A stretch of DNA of 64,000 bases, taken from Vreelandella salicampi (lineage in GTDB: Bacteria; Pseudomonadota; Gammaproteobacteria; Pseudomonadales; Halomonadaceae). The position numbers and the translations under genes were made by a program. The notes beneath the pieces were generated by a model. The model ran no database searches, was not told the DNA's origin, and saw nothing but the letters and a program-made list of their open reading frames with translations. Below, piece by piece: positions 28,297 to 38,793 of the stretch (position 1 is its first letter; every line of letters starts with the position of its first letter). The stretch spans positions 1 to 64,000 of the forward strand of contig NZ_JACCDF010000018.1 in assembly GCF_013415105.1 (NCBI RefSeq). The letters run 5' to 3'.

Positions 28297-28312
28297 TGTT
28301 TCACGTGAAACA
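28297..28312. promoter_or_regulatory. parS: parS site 4 (upstream of gmhB)
   Basis: TGTTTCACGTGAAACA in the gap between glyS and gmhB. It abuts a copy of a dispersed repeat starting at 28313. The four parS copies span 3.9 kb. Confidence 0.95.
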
Positions 28313-28336
28313 CCCTTCGACAAACTCAGGATAAAC
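28313..28336. repeat. Dispersed CCTTCGACAA-type repeat, copy A
   Basis: CCCTTCGACAAACTCAGG and following bases match the widespread intergenic repeat whose common form begins CCTTCGACAAGCTCAGG. A second copy is at 47681-47705. Function is unknown; such copies are found scattered in many genomes. Confidence 0.6.
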
Positions 28337-28340
28337 CAAT

Positions 28341-28366
28341 TAAAAAAGCCCGGCTTATGCCGGGCT
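28341..28366 (-). terminator. Rho-independent terminator of glyQS
   Basis: AGCCCGGC (28347-28354) and GCCGGGCT (28359-28366) form a perfect stem. On the minus strand it is followed by TTTTTTA (complement of 28341-28347), 29 nt after the glyS stop. Confidence 0.9.
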
Positions 28367-28394
28367 GAGTATGTGGCTTTTTAGAAGCGCTAGC

Positions 28395-30464
28395 TTACTG
28401 TGGCAACTCCGAAATATCCGCGACGTCTAAGAACAGCGACTGCAAGTTGGCGAGCAGAGCAAGGCGATTGCGACGGACGGCTTCATCATCTGCCATCACC
28501 ATTACCTGATCGAAGAAATTATCCACCGGCTCGCGCAGCGTAGCGAGGGCGTCAAGCGCCTCCATATAATGGCCCTCGGCAAATAACGGTGCAACGCTAT
28601 CGCGGCTGGTAGAGAGCGCGTGGAATAAAGCTTTTTCGGCTTCTTCGCTTAACAGCTCACCGTCGACCTGAGTGCTACCGTCGTGCGATTGCTTAGCCAA
28701 AATATTGGAAACTCGCTTGTTAGCGGCGGCCAGCGCAGTGGCCTCTTCGCGTTGGGCGAAGGTTTTAACCGCGCGCAGGCGGCGGGCAAAGTCGAGCGGC
28801 TTGGTCACTGGGCGGGCACGCACCGCGAGATACATCTCGGCGGTAATGCCTTCTTCCTGCCCCCACGCACGGAAACGATCCAGCATGTAGGTCAGCACGT
28901 CGTCGACCAAGCCTTCTGCTTTGGGGAGCCCTTGATGTTGCTCTGCTGCGCGGGACAAAAGCTCGCGCAAGTCGAGATTGAGCTCGCCCTTGATCAAGAT
29001 ATTCAGCACGCCGATGGAAGCGCGGCGCAAAGCAAAGGGATCTTTTGCGCCGGTAGGGCGCTGGCCAATGCCGAAAATACCCACCAAGGTGTCAAGACGG
29101 TCCGTAAGAGCCAGTGCCTTACCGGTAGCCGTATGCGGAATCGCATCGGTGGCGAAGCGAGGTAGGTACTGCTCCTCAATCGCTTTGGCGACCTCGGTGG
29201 GCTCGCCGTCTTGCTCAGCATAATAGCGGCCCATAACCCCCTGAAGCTCGGGGAATTCGAGCACCATTTCGGTGACGAGGTCACATTTGGCTAACTGAGT
29301 TGCTCGTTTAGCGTATGCCTCATCACCGCCAATTTGCTCGGCTATATAGCCTGCGATGGCTTCGCTGCGGCGGGCTTTATCTGCCAGTGTGCCAAGCTGT
29401 TGCTGAAAGACCACGCTCTCAAGCGCGGGTAGACGGCTAGCCAGCGTCTGCTTGCGGTCGGTGTCGTAGAAGAATGCGGCATCGGCCAAGCGAGGGCGAA
29501 TCACTTTCTCGTTGCCGTGAATGACTTGATCCGGGTCGAGGCTTTCAATATTGGCGATGGTGATAAAAAGCGGCATGAGGTTGCCGTTTTCATCCAGCAG
29601 ATGGAAGTACTTCTGGTTGGCCTTCATCGACGAGATCAAACACTCTGCCGGTACCTCCAGAAAGCGCTCATCAAAGCTGCCGGTAAGTGCAACCGGCCAC
29701 TCCACCAATCCGCTGACTTCAACGAGCAGGTCTTCATCAATAACGGCGGTAGCGTCTTGGACTTCTGCTTCGGCGAGTACCTGCTCGCGAATCCGCTCAC
29801 GGCGCTGAGCACGTTCGGCCAGTACGTAGGCATTTTCTAACGCGCTTAGGTAATCATCCGCATGAGCGAGTTGAATGGCACCGGGTGCATGAAAGCGGTG
29901 GCCATAAGTGGTGCGGCTGGTTTCCAGGCCGAGGGCTTCTGCGGCGATCACATCACTGCCGTAAAGCGCGACTAACCAATGGACCGGGCGAGAAAACTCG
30001 ACCCGTGATGCGCCCCAGCGCATGTTTTTGGGGACCGGCAGCGCGCCAATGGCTTTGCGCAGAATATCCGGCAGCAGCGCCTGGACGGTCTCACCGGTCT
30101 GCTGTTCGCGGTAACCGAGCCAAGTGCCTTTGTCGGTCTCTAGGTGAATGAGCTCATCGACACTGACGCCGCAGGAACGGGCAAAGCCTTCCGCCGCTTT
30201 GGTCGGCTGGCCATCTTTGAAGGCGGCGGCCAATGCCGGGCCGCGCTTTTCAACTTCGCGGTCGGGCTGTTTGTCGGCAAGGCCAGCAACGCGAACGGCA
30301 AGCCGCCGCGGCGTAGCGAATGCTTCAACGCTTTCGAAAGGAATTTCAGCGTCTTGTAGACCGCGCTGGATACCGCTGGCAAACGCGTCTGAGAGCGCAT
30401 CCAGTGCGGTGGGGGGAAGCTCTTCGGCGCCAAGTTCGAGTAAAAGCGTATCAACGGCCATCAT
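28395..30464 (-). CDS. glyS: Glycyl-tRNA synthetase beta subunit
   Basis: 689 residues. Tetrameric bacterial GlyRS, tRNA-binding subunit. The start [18 protein letters not shown], the [17 protein letters not shown] block and the C-terminal anticodon-binding-like region ([22 protein letters not shown]) fit the family. ATG 30464 overlaps the glyQ stop (ATGA); ATG 30461 is the next codon and equally possible. Forms an operon with glyQ. Confidence 0.97.
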   Translation of the reverse strand: MMAVDTLLLELGAEELPPTALDALSDAFASGIQRGLQDAEIPFESVEAFATPRRLAVRVAGLADKQPDREVEKRGPALAAAFKDGQPTKAAEGFARSCGVSVDELIHLETDKGTWLGYREQQTGETVQALLPDILRKAIGALPVPKNMRWGASRVEFSRPVHWLVALYGSDVIAAEALGLETSRTTYGHRFHAPGAIQLAHADDYLSALENAYVLAERAQRRERIREQVLAEAEVQDATAVIDEDLLVEVSGLVEWPVALTGSFDERFLEVPAECLISSMKANQKYFHLLDENGNLMPLFITIANIESLDPDQVIHGNEKVIRPRLADAAFFYDTDRKQTLASRLPALESVVFQQQLGTLADKARRSEAIAGYIAEQIGGDEAYAKRATQLAKCDLVTEMVLEFPELQGVMGRYYAEQDGEPTEVAKAIEEQYLPRFATDAIPHTATGKALALTDRLDTLVGIFGIGQRPTGAKDPFALRRASIGVLNILIKGELNLDLRELLSRAAEQHQGLPKAEGLVDDVLTYMLDRFRAWGQEEGITAEMYLAVRARPVTKPLDFARRLRAVKTFAQREEATALAAANKRVSNILAKQSHDGSTQVDGELLSEEAEKALFHALSTSRDSVAPLFAEGHYMEALDALATLREPVDNFFDQVMVMADDEAVRRNRLALLANLQSLFLDVADISELPQ

Positions 30465-31444
30465 GTGTCTCCCTGAGCATCGGAGGGTTCGTTTAACAGT
30501 TCACGCCGCAGTGCGTCTGGCGCCATAGGGAAGCCTGCGGCTTTGCGCGATTCGAAGTAGGCTTGCGCCACGTCGCGCGCCATGGTGCGTACGCGTAGAA
30601 TAAAGCGTTGCCGCTCGGTCACCGAGATAGCGTGGCGGGCATCGAGTAAATTAAACGTGTGAGACGCTTTAAGCACTTGCTCGTAAGCCGGCAGCGGCAG
30701 GTTCACGTCTAGCAGTTTGCTGCACTCTTTTTCCTGATGATCAAACGATTTGAACAGCTGCTCGACATCGGCGTGTTCAAAGTTATAGGCGGATTGTTCG
30801 CGCTCATTTTGCAGGTAAACGTCACCGTAGGTGACTTTGCTGCCGTCGGGGGCGATGGTCCACACCAGGTCGTAGACGCTGTCTACATCCTGCAAGTACA
30901 TGGCGATACGCTCGATGCCGTAAGTGAGCTCGCCAGTAACCGGGTAGCACTCGATGCCACCCGCTTGCTGGAAGTAGGTAAACTGGGTCACCTCCATGCC
31001 GTTGAGCCATACTTCCCAACCCAGGCCCCAAGCGCCCAGCGTAGGCGATTCCCAGTTATCTTCGACAAAGCGCACATCGTGAATCAGCGGGTCCAGCCCT
31101 AAGCGCTTAAGCGAGCCGAGGTAAAGATCCTGCAAGTTGCTGGGGGAGGGTTTCATTACTACCTGAAACTGATAGTAGTGCTGTAAGCGGTTGGGGTTTT
31201 CGCCGTAGCGGCCATCGGTGGGGCGCCGTGACGGCTGAACGTAAGCCGCATTCCACGTCTCGGGGCCAATGGCGCGCAGGAACGTCGATGGATGAAAGGT
31301 ACCGGCGCCCACTTCCATATCCAGTGGCTGGAGTACAACGCAGCCTTGCTCAGCCCAGTACTGCTGCAGCGCAAGGATTAAACCTTGAAAGGTCGACACG
31401 TCTGGTGTCGAGCTATGACTTGAAACGCTTCTGGAAACACTCAT
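30461..31444 (-). CDS. glyQ: Glycyl-tRNA synthetase alpha subunit
   Basis: About 327 residues. Catalytic subunit with class II motifs. [35 protein letters not shown] is present, as are [29 protein letters not shown] and the C-terminal EPSDAQ-type tail. ATG at 31442-31444 (MSVSRS) is used; an in-frame ATG at 31459 would add five residues. Neither has a clear Shine-Dalgarno. The stop overlaps the glyS start. Confidence 0.96.
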   Translation of the reverse strand: MSVSRSVSSHSSTPDVSTFQGLILALQQYWAEQGCVVLQPLDMEVGAGTFHPSTFLRAIGPETWNAAYVQPSRRPTDGRYGENPNRLQHYYQFQVVMKPSPSNLQDLYLGSLKRLGLDPLIHDVRFVEDNWESPTLGAWGLGWEVWLNGMEVTQFTYFQQAGGIECYPVTGELTYGIERIAMYLQDVDSVYDLVWTIAPDGSKVTYGDVYLQNEREQSAYNFEHADVEQLFKSFDHQEKECSKLLDVNLPLPAYEQVLKASHTFNLLDARHAISVTERQRFILRVRTMARDVAQAYFESRKAAGFPMAPDALRRELLNEPSDAQGDT

Positions 31445-31568
31445 CGGGAAAAGCACCATTGGCCATGAATTCAGAAAGCGTCAAGTATACAATCCCAAGC
31501 AGATAGGTTATAGACGCAGGCCCACATAGGCCGCAAGTCAGTACAGGCTAGTTGTTAAGGAGACAGTG

Positions 31569-32525
31569 ATGATCGTCGTGACAGGCGGTGCCGGTTTCAT
31601 CGGTGCCAATATTGTAAAAGCACTGAATGCGCGCGGGCGCACCGATGTCATGGTGGTCGATGACCTGCGTGACGGCACCAAGTTCGTTAATATAGCCGAC
31701 TGTACGTTGGCCGATTACCTGGATAAAAAGGAATTTATTCAGCGAGTGAAAGGTGCCTTGCGGGGTGAATCCGTCGACCTCCCTCATATCGAGGCGATTT
31801 TTCACGAGGGCGCCTGCTCGGATACGACCGAGTGGGACGGCCACTTTATGCTCGAAAATAACTACGAGTTCTCCAAGGTGTTACTCAATTTTTGCGAGCA
31901 GTACGGCATCCCGTTTCTCTATGCTTCGTCAGCCGCCACCTACGGTGGCAGTAGCGTGTTTAAAGAAGCACCAGAGTTCGAGAAACCGCTTAACGTCTAC
32001 GGCTACTCGAAATTGCTGTTTGATCAGCACGTGCGTGCCCGTTGGGAGGAGCTAACCACTCAGGTCGTTGGCTTTCGTTACTTCAATATCTACGGCCCGC
32101 GAGAGCAGCACAAAGGTAAGATGGCAAGCGTTGCCTACCATAACCACCTGCAAGTGCGTAACGGCGAGACACTAAAGCTGTTTGGGGCCTACGACGGCTA
32201 CGAGGCGGGTATGCAGAGCCGCGATTTTGTTTACGTGGGCGACGTGGTGGATGTGAATCTATGGTTTCTTGATCATCCAGAGCAATCGGGTATTTTTAAC
32301 CTAGGCACTGGTCGTGCGGAGCCGTTTAAAGCCATTGGTGAGGCCGTCATCGACTACTACGGCCAAGGTGAAATTCACTACATCGACTTCCCCGAAGAGC
32401 TAAAAGGGCGCTATCAGAGCTATACGCGGGCGGATATTGCCAAGCTGCGCGAGACCGGCTGCGATATAGAATTCAAAACCGTCGCCCAGGGGGTGAAGGC
32501 GTACTTGGAGTGGCTTAATGAATGA
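31569..32525 (+). CDS. hldD: ADP-L-glycero-D-manno-heptose 6-epimerase
   Basis: 318-residue short-chain dehydrogenase-type epimerase making the last change in ADP-heptose synthesis for the LPS inner core. The NAD motif [16 protein letters not shown] is at the N-terminus, and [13 protein letters not shown] carries the catalytic Tyr-x3-Lys. AAGGAG lies 7 nt before the ATG at 31569; GTG at 31566 is less likely. It overlaps waaF by 8 nt, which links heptose supply to its transfer. Confidence 0.97.
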   Translation: MIVVTGGAGFIGANIVKALNARGRTDVMVVDDLRDGTKFVNIADCTLADYLDKKEFIQRVKGALRGESVDLPHIEAIFHEGACSDTTEWDGHFMLENNYEFSKVLLNFCEQYGIPFLYASSAATYGGSSVFKEAPEFEKPLNVYGYSKLLFDQHVRARWEELTTQVVGFRYFNIYGPREQHKGKMASVAYHNHLQVRNGETLKLFGAYDGYEAGMQSRDFVYVGDVVDVNLWFLDHPEQSGIFNLGTGRAEPFKAIGEAVIDYYGQGEIHYIDFPEELKGRYQSYTRADIAKLRETGCDIEFKTVAQGVKAYLEWLNE

Positions 32526-33552
32526 GCCGGCAAAACGTCTATTGGTGATCGGCCCCTCATGGGTGGGGGATATGGTGATGGCCCAGAGCCTATTTATCAC
32601 CCTAAAACAGCGCTACCCTGGCGCAACGTTGGGCGTGATCGCGCCCGCTTGGTCGCAGCCAATTCTCGCGCGTATGCCCCAAGTGGACGAGGTGCTGCCG
32701 TTATCAGTCGGCCATGGTGAGTTTGGGCTGAAGACCCGGCGTGAACTTGCCAACCGGCTAAAAGGCCGCTTTGACCGCGCAATTGTGCTGCCACGCTCGT
32801 GGAAGGCGGCGTTGGTGCCGTTTCTTGCTCGTATACCGGAGCGTGTTGGCTTTCTGGGCGAGCAGCGCTATGGCTTGCTAAAAGAGCGGCGTAAGCTCGA
32901 TAAGCAGGTGCTAGATCAAACGGTGAAGCGTTTCGTCGCGCTTGGGCTACCCGAAGAGGAAGTCGCAAGCGGACGGTTTACGATTCCTCAACCACGTCTT
33001 GAGATCGACTACGATAACCTCGTCAATTTACGTATTCAGCATGCGCTATCATCGCGTCCTGCGATTGGCATGATGCCAGGGGCGGAGTATGGCCCCGCTA
33101 AGCAGTGGCCTTTAGCGTACTTTCACACGCTGGCTAAGCGGCTGGTGGACGATGGTCTGGAAGTGCGTATTTTGGGCGGACCCAAGGACCATATTGCGGG
33201 GCAGGAGATCGTCCAAGGGCTTCCGCAAGCGCATAACCTATGTGGAAAAACGGCATTGGCCGATGTGGTCGATTTGCTTGCTGATTGCCGCCAAGTGGTG
33301 ACCAACGACTCCGGGCTTATGCACGTCGCGTCTGCGGTGGGCACACGAGTACAAGCGATCTATGGCTCCTCCTCGCCAGATTACACGCCGCCGCTGACAA
33401 ATAAAGCACGCATCCATTATCTTGGCCTTGAGTGTTCACCATGCTTCCAGCGTGATTGCCCGTTAGGGCACACCAACTGCCTTAATCAGATGCACGCTGA
33501 AACGCTTTATAAAGCCGTGTCAGCGGATGCTAGCGAACGCTTAAAGCCCTAG
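32518..33552 (+). CDS. waaF: LPS heptosyltransferase II
   Basis: 344-residue family-9 glycosyltransferase. Opens [19 protein letters not shown] and has [28 protein letters not shown] and [12 protein letters not shown]. The last motif distinguishes WaaF from WaaC. It adds the second L,D-heptose to the inner core. It is coupled to hldD at its start, and its 3' end overlaps the convergent opgB-like gene by 12 nt. Confidence 0.93.
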   Translation: MNEPAKRLLVIGPSWVGDMVMAQSLFITLKQRYPGATLGVIAPAWSQPILARMPQVDEVLPLSVGHGEFGLKTRRELANRLKGRFDRAIVLPRSWKAALVPFLARIPERVGFLGEQRYGLLKERRKLDKQVLDQTVKRFVALGLPEEEVASGRFTIPQPRLEIDYDNLVNLRIQHALSSRPAIGMMPGAEYGPAKQWPLAYFHTLAKRLVDDGLEVRILGGPKDHIAGQEIVQGLPQAHNLCGKTALADVVDLLADCRQVVTNDSGLMHVASAVGTRVQAIYGSSSPDYTPPLTNKARIHYLGLECSPCFQRDCPLGHTNCLNQMHAETLYKAVSADASERLKP

Positions 33553-35202
33553 ATTTATTTCATCAGCGCTGTCGTTGGGATTTTCTAGCACTTGTTCGGC
33601 TGGCTTGGGGCGGGGAGGCGTTTTGTCCTGGTGAGGCGAAAGCCCATCCCAAAGCCGCTGTTGCAAGGCACTTTCCTCATGTAAGCGGCGGTTAATCGCC
33701 TCCTCTCCATGGCGTTCCAGTAGCGTCGAGGTTGTGTCATTCAGCAGTGAGACACCAAGCCCGGCTTGGTGATTTTTAGCCGGATAGCCGAGAGCGTCTA
33801 ACAGCGTAGAGAAGATATCCAGTGTCGAGGCATTGCGGGAAATACGCTGCGGCTCAAGGCTGTCGCCAAGTAAAATAAAGGTGTTTTCCCGCTGTAAGGT
33901 TTCCAACGTATCCCACACCGGAACACGCATGGTCAAATGATCGCTGACGATGGCCACCACGGTATTGTCTAACAGCCCTTTTGCATCTAAGCGCTCGACG
34001 AAATTGCGTGCCAGCCAGGCCGAACATTTGACTGAATACAGGATATCTTCGCCATCCCATTCGCCTTGGCGTTCAAGGCAGCGCCGCGCAGGATAGCCAT
34101 TAGGTGCGTGGCCGGTAATGCTTAAATTCACCACGCCCCACGGCGAGTCGCTTTCTGCTTCTAAGCGCTCAATCTCGTTTAGAGTGAATTCATAAAGCGT
34201 ATCGTCATAAAGTCCCCAATCGTTGACGTACGTTTTGTCGTCGAGCTGTGGCTGCAGCTCTTTTAGGCCATACACATGTTGAAAACCATGACCATTGTAA
34301 AATAGCCCTTTCCCTGCGAACTCGGCGCTGGCGCCCCCGAAATAACTCAGGCGGTATCCCTGCTCAGAGAGCACGTCGCCTAAGCAGTTAACGCCTGGCA
34401 CCACGGCGGAGAGCGGCTCAAATTGACGGTCGTGTAGAAGCCCTGCCGGCATTAGCGGTGTGCCGCACTGGCTTGCAATCATGCCAGCCATTGTCCAGCC
34501 AGTGTTAGCAATTTGGCGAATCCCCTCAAATACCACGCCGCGCTCGCCGAGCGCTTTAAGGTCGGCGTAGGCGTCGCCAAAAGCCGGGGCGCCGTAAGTA
34601 CGCTCAATGCTTTCAAGATAGAGCAGCACCAAGTTAGGCGGATCGTCTTGTGCTTGAACACGCGGGGGTACATAGCGTCGCTCTAGCCAGCCGCCATCGT
34701 CTGTTACTACTACCGCACTGCGCTGGCCCAGACCTAAAATGAGTGGGTTCGACACGATCAGTATGACGGCAAGAAGCGGCTCGACTCGCCGCCAGCGCCA
34801 GTCGTTGCGGGTTAACCAAGTAAATGCAATCAGTACACCCAGCATGCAGAGCGTATATAATGCCGCCGCAACCATACGCCCTGAGCCACCATGATCGGAC
34901 ATTCCCGCTTGCAGGTGAAAAAACACCGCGCCGAGATCGAGTTTGCCGAAGCTATCCGCAAGGTAAACGTAAAGCCCCCAGAGGCACAGCGGCAGCAGCG
35001 ACCACGGCCATACTTTGCGGTAACGACGAAAACGTGGCTGCCCTAAGCGAAAACGCGCGCCTAGCCATACCCATGCGCTTGCAAAAAGAAATAGCGTCCA
35101 CCAGGGTAAAGACGTCAACGCAGCAATGGTATAGCCAAGACTTAAGCCAATGGCGGTAATCGGTATCCACGCAGATGGCTGGGGCAACGTTAGACGGGGC
35201 AT
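33541..35202 (-). CDS. OpgB-like phosphoglycerol transferase (alkaline phosphatase/sulfatase superfamily)
   Basis: 553 residues: about four N-terminal membrane spans, then a periplasmic sulfatase-like domain from about residue 190. Blocks close to E. coli OpgB are present: LYLESIERTYG, with the nucleophile-bearing GWTMAGMIASQCGTPL downstream, NCLGD, FAGKGLFYNGHGFQHVYG, VNDWGLYDDT and VSDHLTM. OpgB transfers phosphoglycerol to osmoregulated glucans; this protein is shorter and lacks the long C-terminal part of E. coli OpgB (763). Its location among LPS genes leaves open LPS or glucan as the acceptor. ATG 35202 is chosen because AGGAGAG lies 3 nt upstream. It follows ugd by 25 nt. Confidence 0.8.
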   Translation of the reverse strand: MPRLTLPQPSAWIPITAIGLSLGYTIAALTSLPWWTLFLFASAWVWLGARFRLGQPRFRRYRKVWPWSLLPLCLWGLYVYLADSFGKLDLGAVFFHLQAGMSDHGGSGRMVAAALYTLCMLGVLIAFTWLTRNDWRWRRVEPLLAVILIVSNPLILGLGQRSAVVVTDDGGWLERRYVPPRVQAQDDPPNLVLLYLESIERTYGAPAFGDAYADLKALGERGVVFEGIRQIANTGWTMAGMIASQCGTPLMPAGLLHDRQFEPLSAVVPGVNCLGDVLSEQGYRLSYFGGASAEFAGKGLFYNGHGFQHVYGLKELQPQLDDKTYVNDWGLYDDTLYEFTLNEIERLEAESDSPWGVVNLSITGHAPNGYPARRCLERQGEWDGEDILYSVKCSAWLARNFVERLDAKGLLDNTVVAIVSDHLTMRVPVWDTLETLQRENTFILLGDSLEPQRISRNASTLDIFSTLLDALGYPAKNHQAGLGVSLLNDTTSTLLERHGEEAINRRLHEESALQQRLWDGLSPHQDKTPPRPKPAEQVLENPNDSADEINLGL

Positions 35203-35227
35203 GGCTCTCCTGATGAGTTGGGTGGCG

Positions 35228-36571
35228 TTAAGCCGGTAGGGTAGACCGTAAATTGTTACGCCCAACGCCCACATAGCGCAAGCCTGCAGCGGTCATATCC
35301 TCTACGTCATAGAGATTACGGCCATCGATCACCAGCTTTTCACTCAGCTCACCCGCAAGCCAAGCAAAATCGACGCTTCGAAACGCTTTCCACTCGGTGC
35401 AGATCACGAGTGCATCGGCACCTTTAATGGCTTGGATACGGTCAAAGGTGAGGATGAGATCGTGACGATCACCATAAAGTCGCCGACACTCCGCCATCGC
35501 TTCCGGGTCGTAGGCTTGCACCTTAGCACCGGTAGCCCACAGGGCCTCCATGAGTTCGCGGCTAGGTGCTTCGCGCATGTCATCGGTGTTAGGTTTAAAC
35601 GCCAGACCCCAAACGGCAATCGTTTTGCCGCTAACATCGCCCAGCGCGCTCTGTAGCTTGGCAAATAGCGTCTGCTTTTGTTGATGGTTCACCTGCTCGA
35701 CGGCGCTCAAAAGCGCGGGATGATAGCCGTGCTCCCGCGCGGTACGTTCAAGCGCTTGTACGTCTTTGGGGAAGCAAGAGCCGCCGTAACCACAGCCAGG
35801 GTAAATGAAGTGGTAACCAATACGCGGGTCGCTACCGATGCCACGGCGCACTTCTTCCACATCCACATCCAGACGCTCGGCTAAGTTCGCCATCTCGTTC
35901 ATAAAGCTGATCTTAGTGGCAAGCATGGCGTTAGCGGCGTACTTAGTCAGCTCAGCCGCGCGCACGCTCATAAACATTAACTTATCGTGGTTGCGGTTAT
36001 ACGGCGCATAACAGGCGCGCATCCGCGTTTCAACGTGCTCGCTATCGGTACCGACTACAATCCGCGCGCCGCGAGTAAAGTCCTCAATTGCCGCGCCTTC
36101 TTTCATGAACTCGGGGTTGGAGCAGACATCAAAATCCAGCGATACATCGCGCACGCTAAGCGCGCCGGCGATAGCGGCCTGTACTTTCTCAGCCGTACCT
36201 ACCGGTACGGTGGATTTATCGATCACCAGCTTGTAATCATCCATGTGCTCGCCGATGCTGTGCGCGACGGCAAGCACATGGCGAAGATCCGCACTGCCAT
36301 CTTCATCCGGCGGCGTGCCGACGGCAATGAATATAAGCTCGCTTTCTTTCACGGCTTTCGCGGTATCGGTCGTAAAGTGCAAACGCCCGGCAGCCACGTT
36401 CTGAGTGACGAGTTCCGTCAAACCCGGTTCATAAATGGGGACTTCGCCGGCTTCCAAGCGCGCGATACGCTCGGCGTTGATATCCATGCAGGTCACTTGA
36501 TGGCCTACATCCGCCAAGCACGCCCCTGCGACCAACCCGACGTACCCCGTACCAAAAACGCTGATGTTCAT
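35228..36571 (-). CDS. ugd: UDP-glucose 6-dehydrogenase
   Basis: 447 residues. Oxidises UDP-glucose to UDP-glucuronate. N-terminal NAD motif [30 protein letters not shown], and catalytic cysteine in [17 protein letters not shown]. The 25-nt gap to the opgB-like gene suggests cotranscription. In this locus UDP-GlcA or a derived sugar may be a core or capsule component. Confidence 0.96.
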   Translation of the reverse strand: MNISVFGTGYVGLVAGACLADVGHQVTCMDINAERIARLEAGEVPIYEPGLTELVTQNVAAGRLHFTTDTAKAVKESELIFIAVGTPPDEDGSADLRHVLAVAHSIGEHMDDYKLVIDKSTVPVGTAEKVQAAIAGALSVRDVSLDFDVCSNPEFMKEGAAIEDFTRGARIVVGTDSEHVETRMRACYAPYNRNHDKLMFMSVRAAELTKYAANAMLATKISFMNEMANLAERLDVDVEEVRRGIGSDPRIGYHFIYPGCGYGGSCFPKDVQALERTAREHGYHPALLSAVEQVNHQQKQTLFAKLQSALGDVSGKTIAVWGLAFKPNTDDMREAPSRELMEALWATGAKVQAYDPEAMAECRRLYGDRHDLILTFDRIQAIKGADALVICTEWKAFRSVDFAWLAGELSEKLVIDGRNLYDVEDMTAAGLRYVGVGRNNLRSTLPA

Positions 36572-36760
36572 AGTGTCTCGCTCTGCTGCGCTATCGCTGA
36601 ATTGTCAGAGAGCTTATCATGGACTGCAAATTTCAGATGACAAGAGTCCAGCAAGCACAGCATCTTTTTACTTACTTGAATTACAGGGTGTGCTTAGCGC
36701 GCGAGTCGTACAGTTTCTGATTTAAATGGAAAGGATTGTTTTTTCCCTCTTGGCATTTAG

Positions 36761-37738
36761 CTAAGAGGAAAGTTGATGGGTGTGCTCGAAATATTTCTGC
36801 ATAACCAAAAGACCCATCAAGCGTTCTTGATCAGCATTCATAAACTGAGCGAAGTAACGGTTAGCATTGCCGATAATTTCTTTTGCCGCAGCGGGGTTTT
36901 CCCGGTAATAGGTGACTTTCTCCTCAAGGTCTGAGTAATCATCTTTGAGCTGCACATAGTGATAGTCAGGTAGCAAAGAGCCTTCCATAAACCATGTTTC
37001 AAAGCGCGGTTGTCGCATAAAACAGAGTGAATTAGAGGCCATTATCCATTTGAGATTCGTTGCAACATCTTTGCCTTCGATACTGAGTACGAATTTATAT
37101 CTCAGTTGCTCAAGTACCGACATAAATTGGCTATGCCAGGGCTGACCTAGCGCATTTTTGTGAATATCGCCCACATTACATAGCGGGTGATCATAAAAGT
37201 CTCGAATGAATTGACGCCGATGTTCTTGATGACAAGAACCACGCCATACCACAAGGTCAAGCTTGTCATCATAGCGGTGAGGATCTTTCACCGTGTAGTA
37301 ATGACGAACACGGTTTAACTTAAGTAAAACTGAGTTTTGATTGTGGTCATTAATGGGCCGGCTTTTCACTAAGGTAGGCGCGTTTGGCACGGTGGTTACA
37401 TCACCAAAGCGATGGCAGAAGCGTAGTTCAGGCGGAAAATAGCGCAACACGCTGAGTAAATCCAAGTAATAGGTGCCGCTTTTCTCGCGCTTGAAACTAG
37501 ATAAACTTATAGCCTCTTCAGGCAGTTCAACGTTGTTCTCCAGTTGATTACAGTAATTAACTCGGAAAAGTAGCTGCTGCTGCTCCTCGTTTGAAAGGTG
37601 CTTTAATGAGCGAAGTAAATTTAATCTTTGCCGTTGCAGAAACGTACTGGGAATTAGGCGGTGAACGGTATGTTGCGCATAAAAGCCTAGCTTATGAAGG
37701 TTTTTATGCGCTTTTGCAGAAACCGCAAGCATAATCAT
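36761..37738 (-). CDS. Glycosyltransferase family 90 (CAP10/LpsA-like)
   Basis: 325 residues. Family-90 blocks are recognisable: LVVWRGSCHQEHRRQF, then FVLSIEGKDVATNLKWIMASN, then CFMRQPRFETWFMEGSLLPDYHYV. Bacterial relatives include LPS-modifying glucosyl/xylosyltransferases. No signal peptide or membrane span is evident, so it probably works at the inner face of the membrane. Its ATG overlaps the stop of the upstream glycosyltransferase by one base (TAATG). It is the last gene of the overlapping outer-core block. Sugar and acceptor are unknown. Confidence 0.82.
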   Translation of the reverse strand: MIMLAVSAKAHKNLHKLGFYAQHTVHRLIPSTFLQRQRLNLLRSLKHLSNEEQQQLLFRVNYCNQLENNVELPEEAISLSSFKREKSGTYYLDLLSVLRYFPPELRFCHRFGDVTTVPNAPTLVKSRPINDHNQNSVLLKLNRVRHYYTVKDPHRYDDKLDLVVWRGSCHQEHRRQFIRDFYDHPLCNVGDIHKNALGQPWHSQFMSVLEQLRYKFVLSIEGKDVATNLKWIMASNSLCFMRQPRFETWFMEGSLLPDYHYVQLKDDYSDLEEKVTYYRENPAAAKEIIGNANRYFAQFMNADQERLMGLLVMQKYFEHTHQLSS

Positions 37739-38790
37739 TAACTCACTATTGTTTGATAGAGGTGCCAGTACGCTGCAGTCATTGACTGAGGGCTATAATG
37801 ATCTAAACGTTCAGTGGCTCCTTGGGCCAATCGTTGCCGAAGAGCGGCGTCCTGCCTTAATCGAATAATGTCGTTAGCCAGCGCATCGGCGTCGCCGGAC
37901 GATATCAGTAACCCCGTCTGTTCGTGCTTGACGATATCGGGTATGCCGCCAACCTTGGTCGCAATGACAGGAACGCCTAGCTGCATGACATCCAGCAGCA
38001 CGGAGCCCAAGCCTTCATTGCGTGAAGGAAAGGCAAACACATCCAGGCCAGCTAGGTAGTCGGCAATATTGCTTTTAAATCCCAGCCAGGAAACATTGCT
38101 AAGCGATGAGGATTCTGCTTTTAGCGTTTCTGCATCTTTGCCATCGCCTAAAAAAATAAACTGTATATCGGGCGCTTGATGCTCAAGCTTCTGCGCAGCC
38201 TGCAATAGCACTCGCTGACCTTTATGACGGTCTACTACGGCGCCTGCATGGCCGACCAAAAATTTATTGGCAAAATCATTGCGAAAATTATTGGTCGCCT
38301 CAGGCGAGGTCGTTAAGCGCGCATAGGCACTGGGTATCAAGGCAACGTCGCCACACTGATTGTCTTCCAGAAGACGCTTTATGACGTGGGAAAGGGCCAC
38401 TCTGGCGGATGCATGAGAGTAACACTGCTGGTTAAACCACTTACGTTTGACGGGCGAATCGACACGGCGAGTAATTAAATAGGGCGTACCTTTTAAACGG
38501 TAGTGTAAGTAGGCCCAATGAACACCTTTTGCATCGTGGGCATGTACCAGCTGCGTCTTGCCGAGCGATGTCCCGCCGAGATGAAAATGTCCCGCTAACT
38601 GGTGATTGGCTGCCTGAAAATTGAGTCGCGCTACACCTTGCAGGTGTTGGCGCATGGGGGAGTCTCGACGGCAAACCAGCGTTTGTGAAATATCGTTTGA
38701 TGCCTGCTCTGCTAACGTTTTAATTAATAACTCAGTTTGGCGCTCGCCGCCGCGAAAACCACGCGCCAAATTGACATGCGTAATATGCAT
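37738..38790 (-). CDS. Glycosyltransferase family 4 (GT-B), LPS core region
   Basis: 350 residues. The start HITHVNLARGFRGGERQTELL resembles GT4 enzymes that act on LPS. The nucleotide-sugar region shows FPSRNEGLGSVLLDVMQLGVPVIATKVGGIPDIV, with the E-x7-E motif of the family. ATG 38790 lies 3 nt after the stop of the preceding gene (TGATTGATG). The donor sugar cannot be assigned. Confidence 0.85.
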   Translation of the reverse strand: MHITHVNLARGFRGGERQTELLIKTLAEQASNDISQTLVCRRDSPMRQHLQGVARLNFQAANHQLAGHFHLGGTSLGKTQLVHAHDAKGVHWAYLHYRLKGTPYLITRRVDSPVKRKWFNQQCYSHASARVALSHVIKRLLEDNQCGDVALIPSAYARLTTSPEATNNFRNDFANKFLVGHAGAVVDRHKGQRVLLQAAQKLEHQAPDIQFIFLGDGKDAETLKAESSSLSNVSWLGFKSNIADYLAGLDVFAFPSRNEGLGSVLLDVMQLGVPVIATKVGGIPDIVKHEQTGLLISSGDADALANDIIRLRQDAALRQRLAQGATERLDHYSPQSMTAAYWHLYQTIVS

Positions 38791-38793
38791 CAA

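Noticed and set aside
36738-36763. Inverted repeat overlapping the family-90 gene stop as a terminator
   Set aside because: On the minus strand it is followed by an A-run, not a T-run, so it does not fit an intrinsic terminator.
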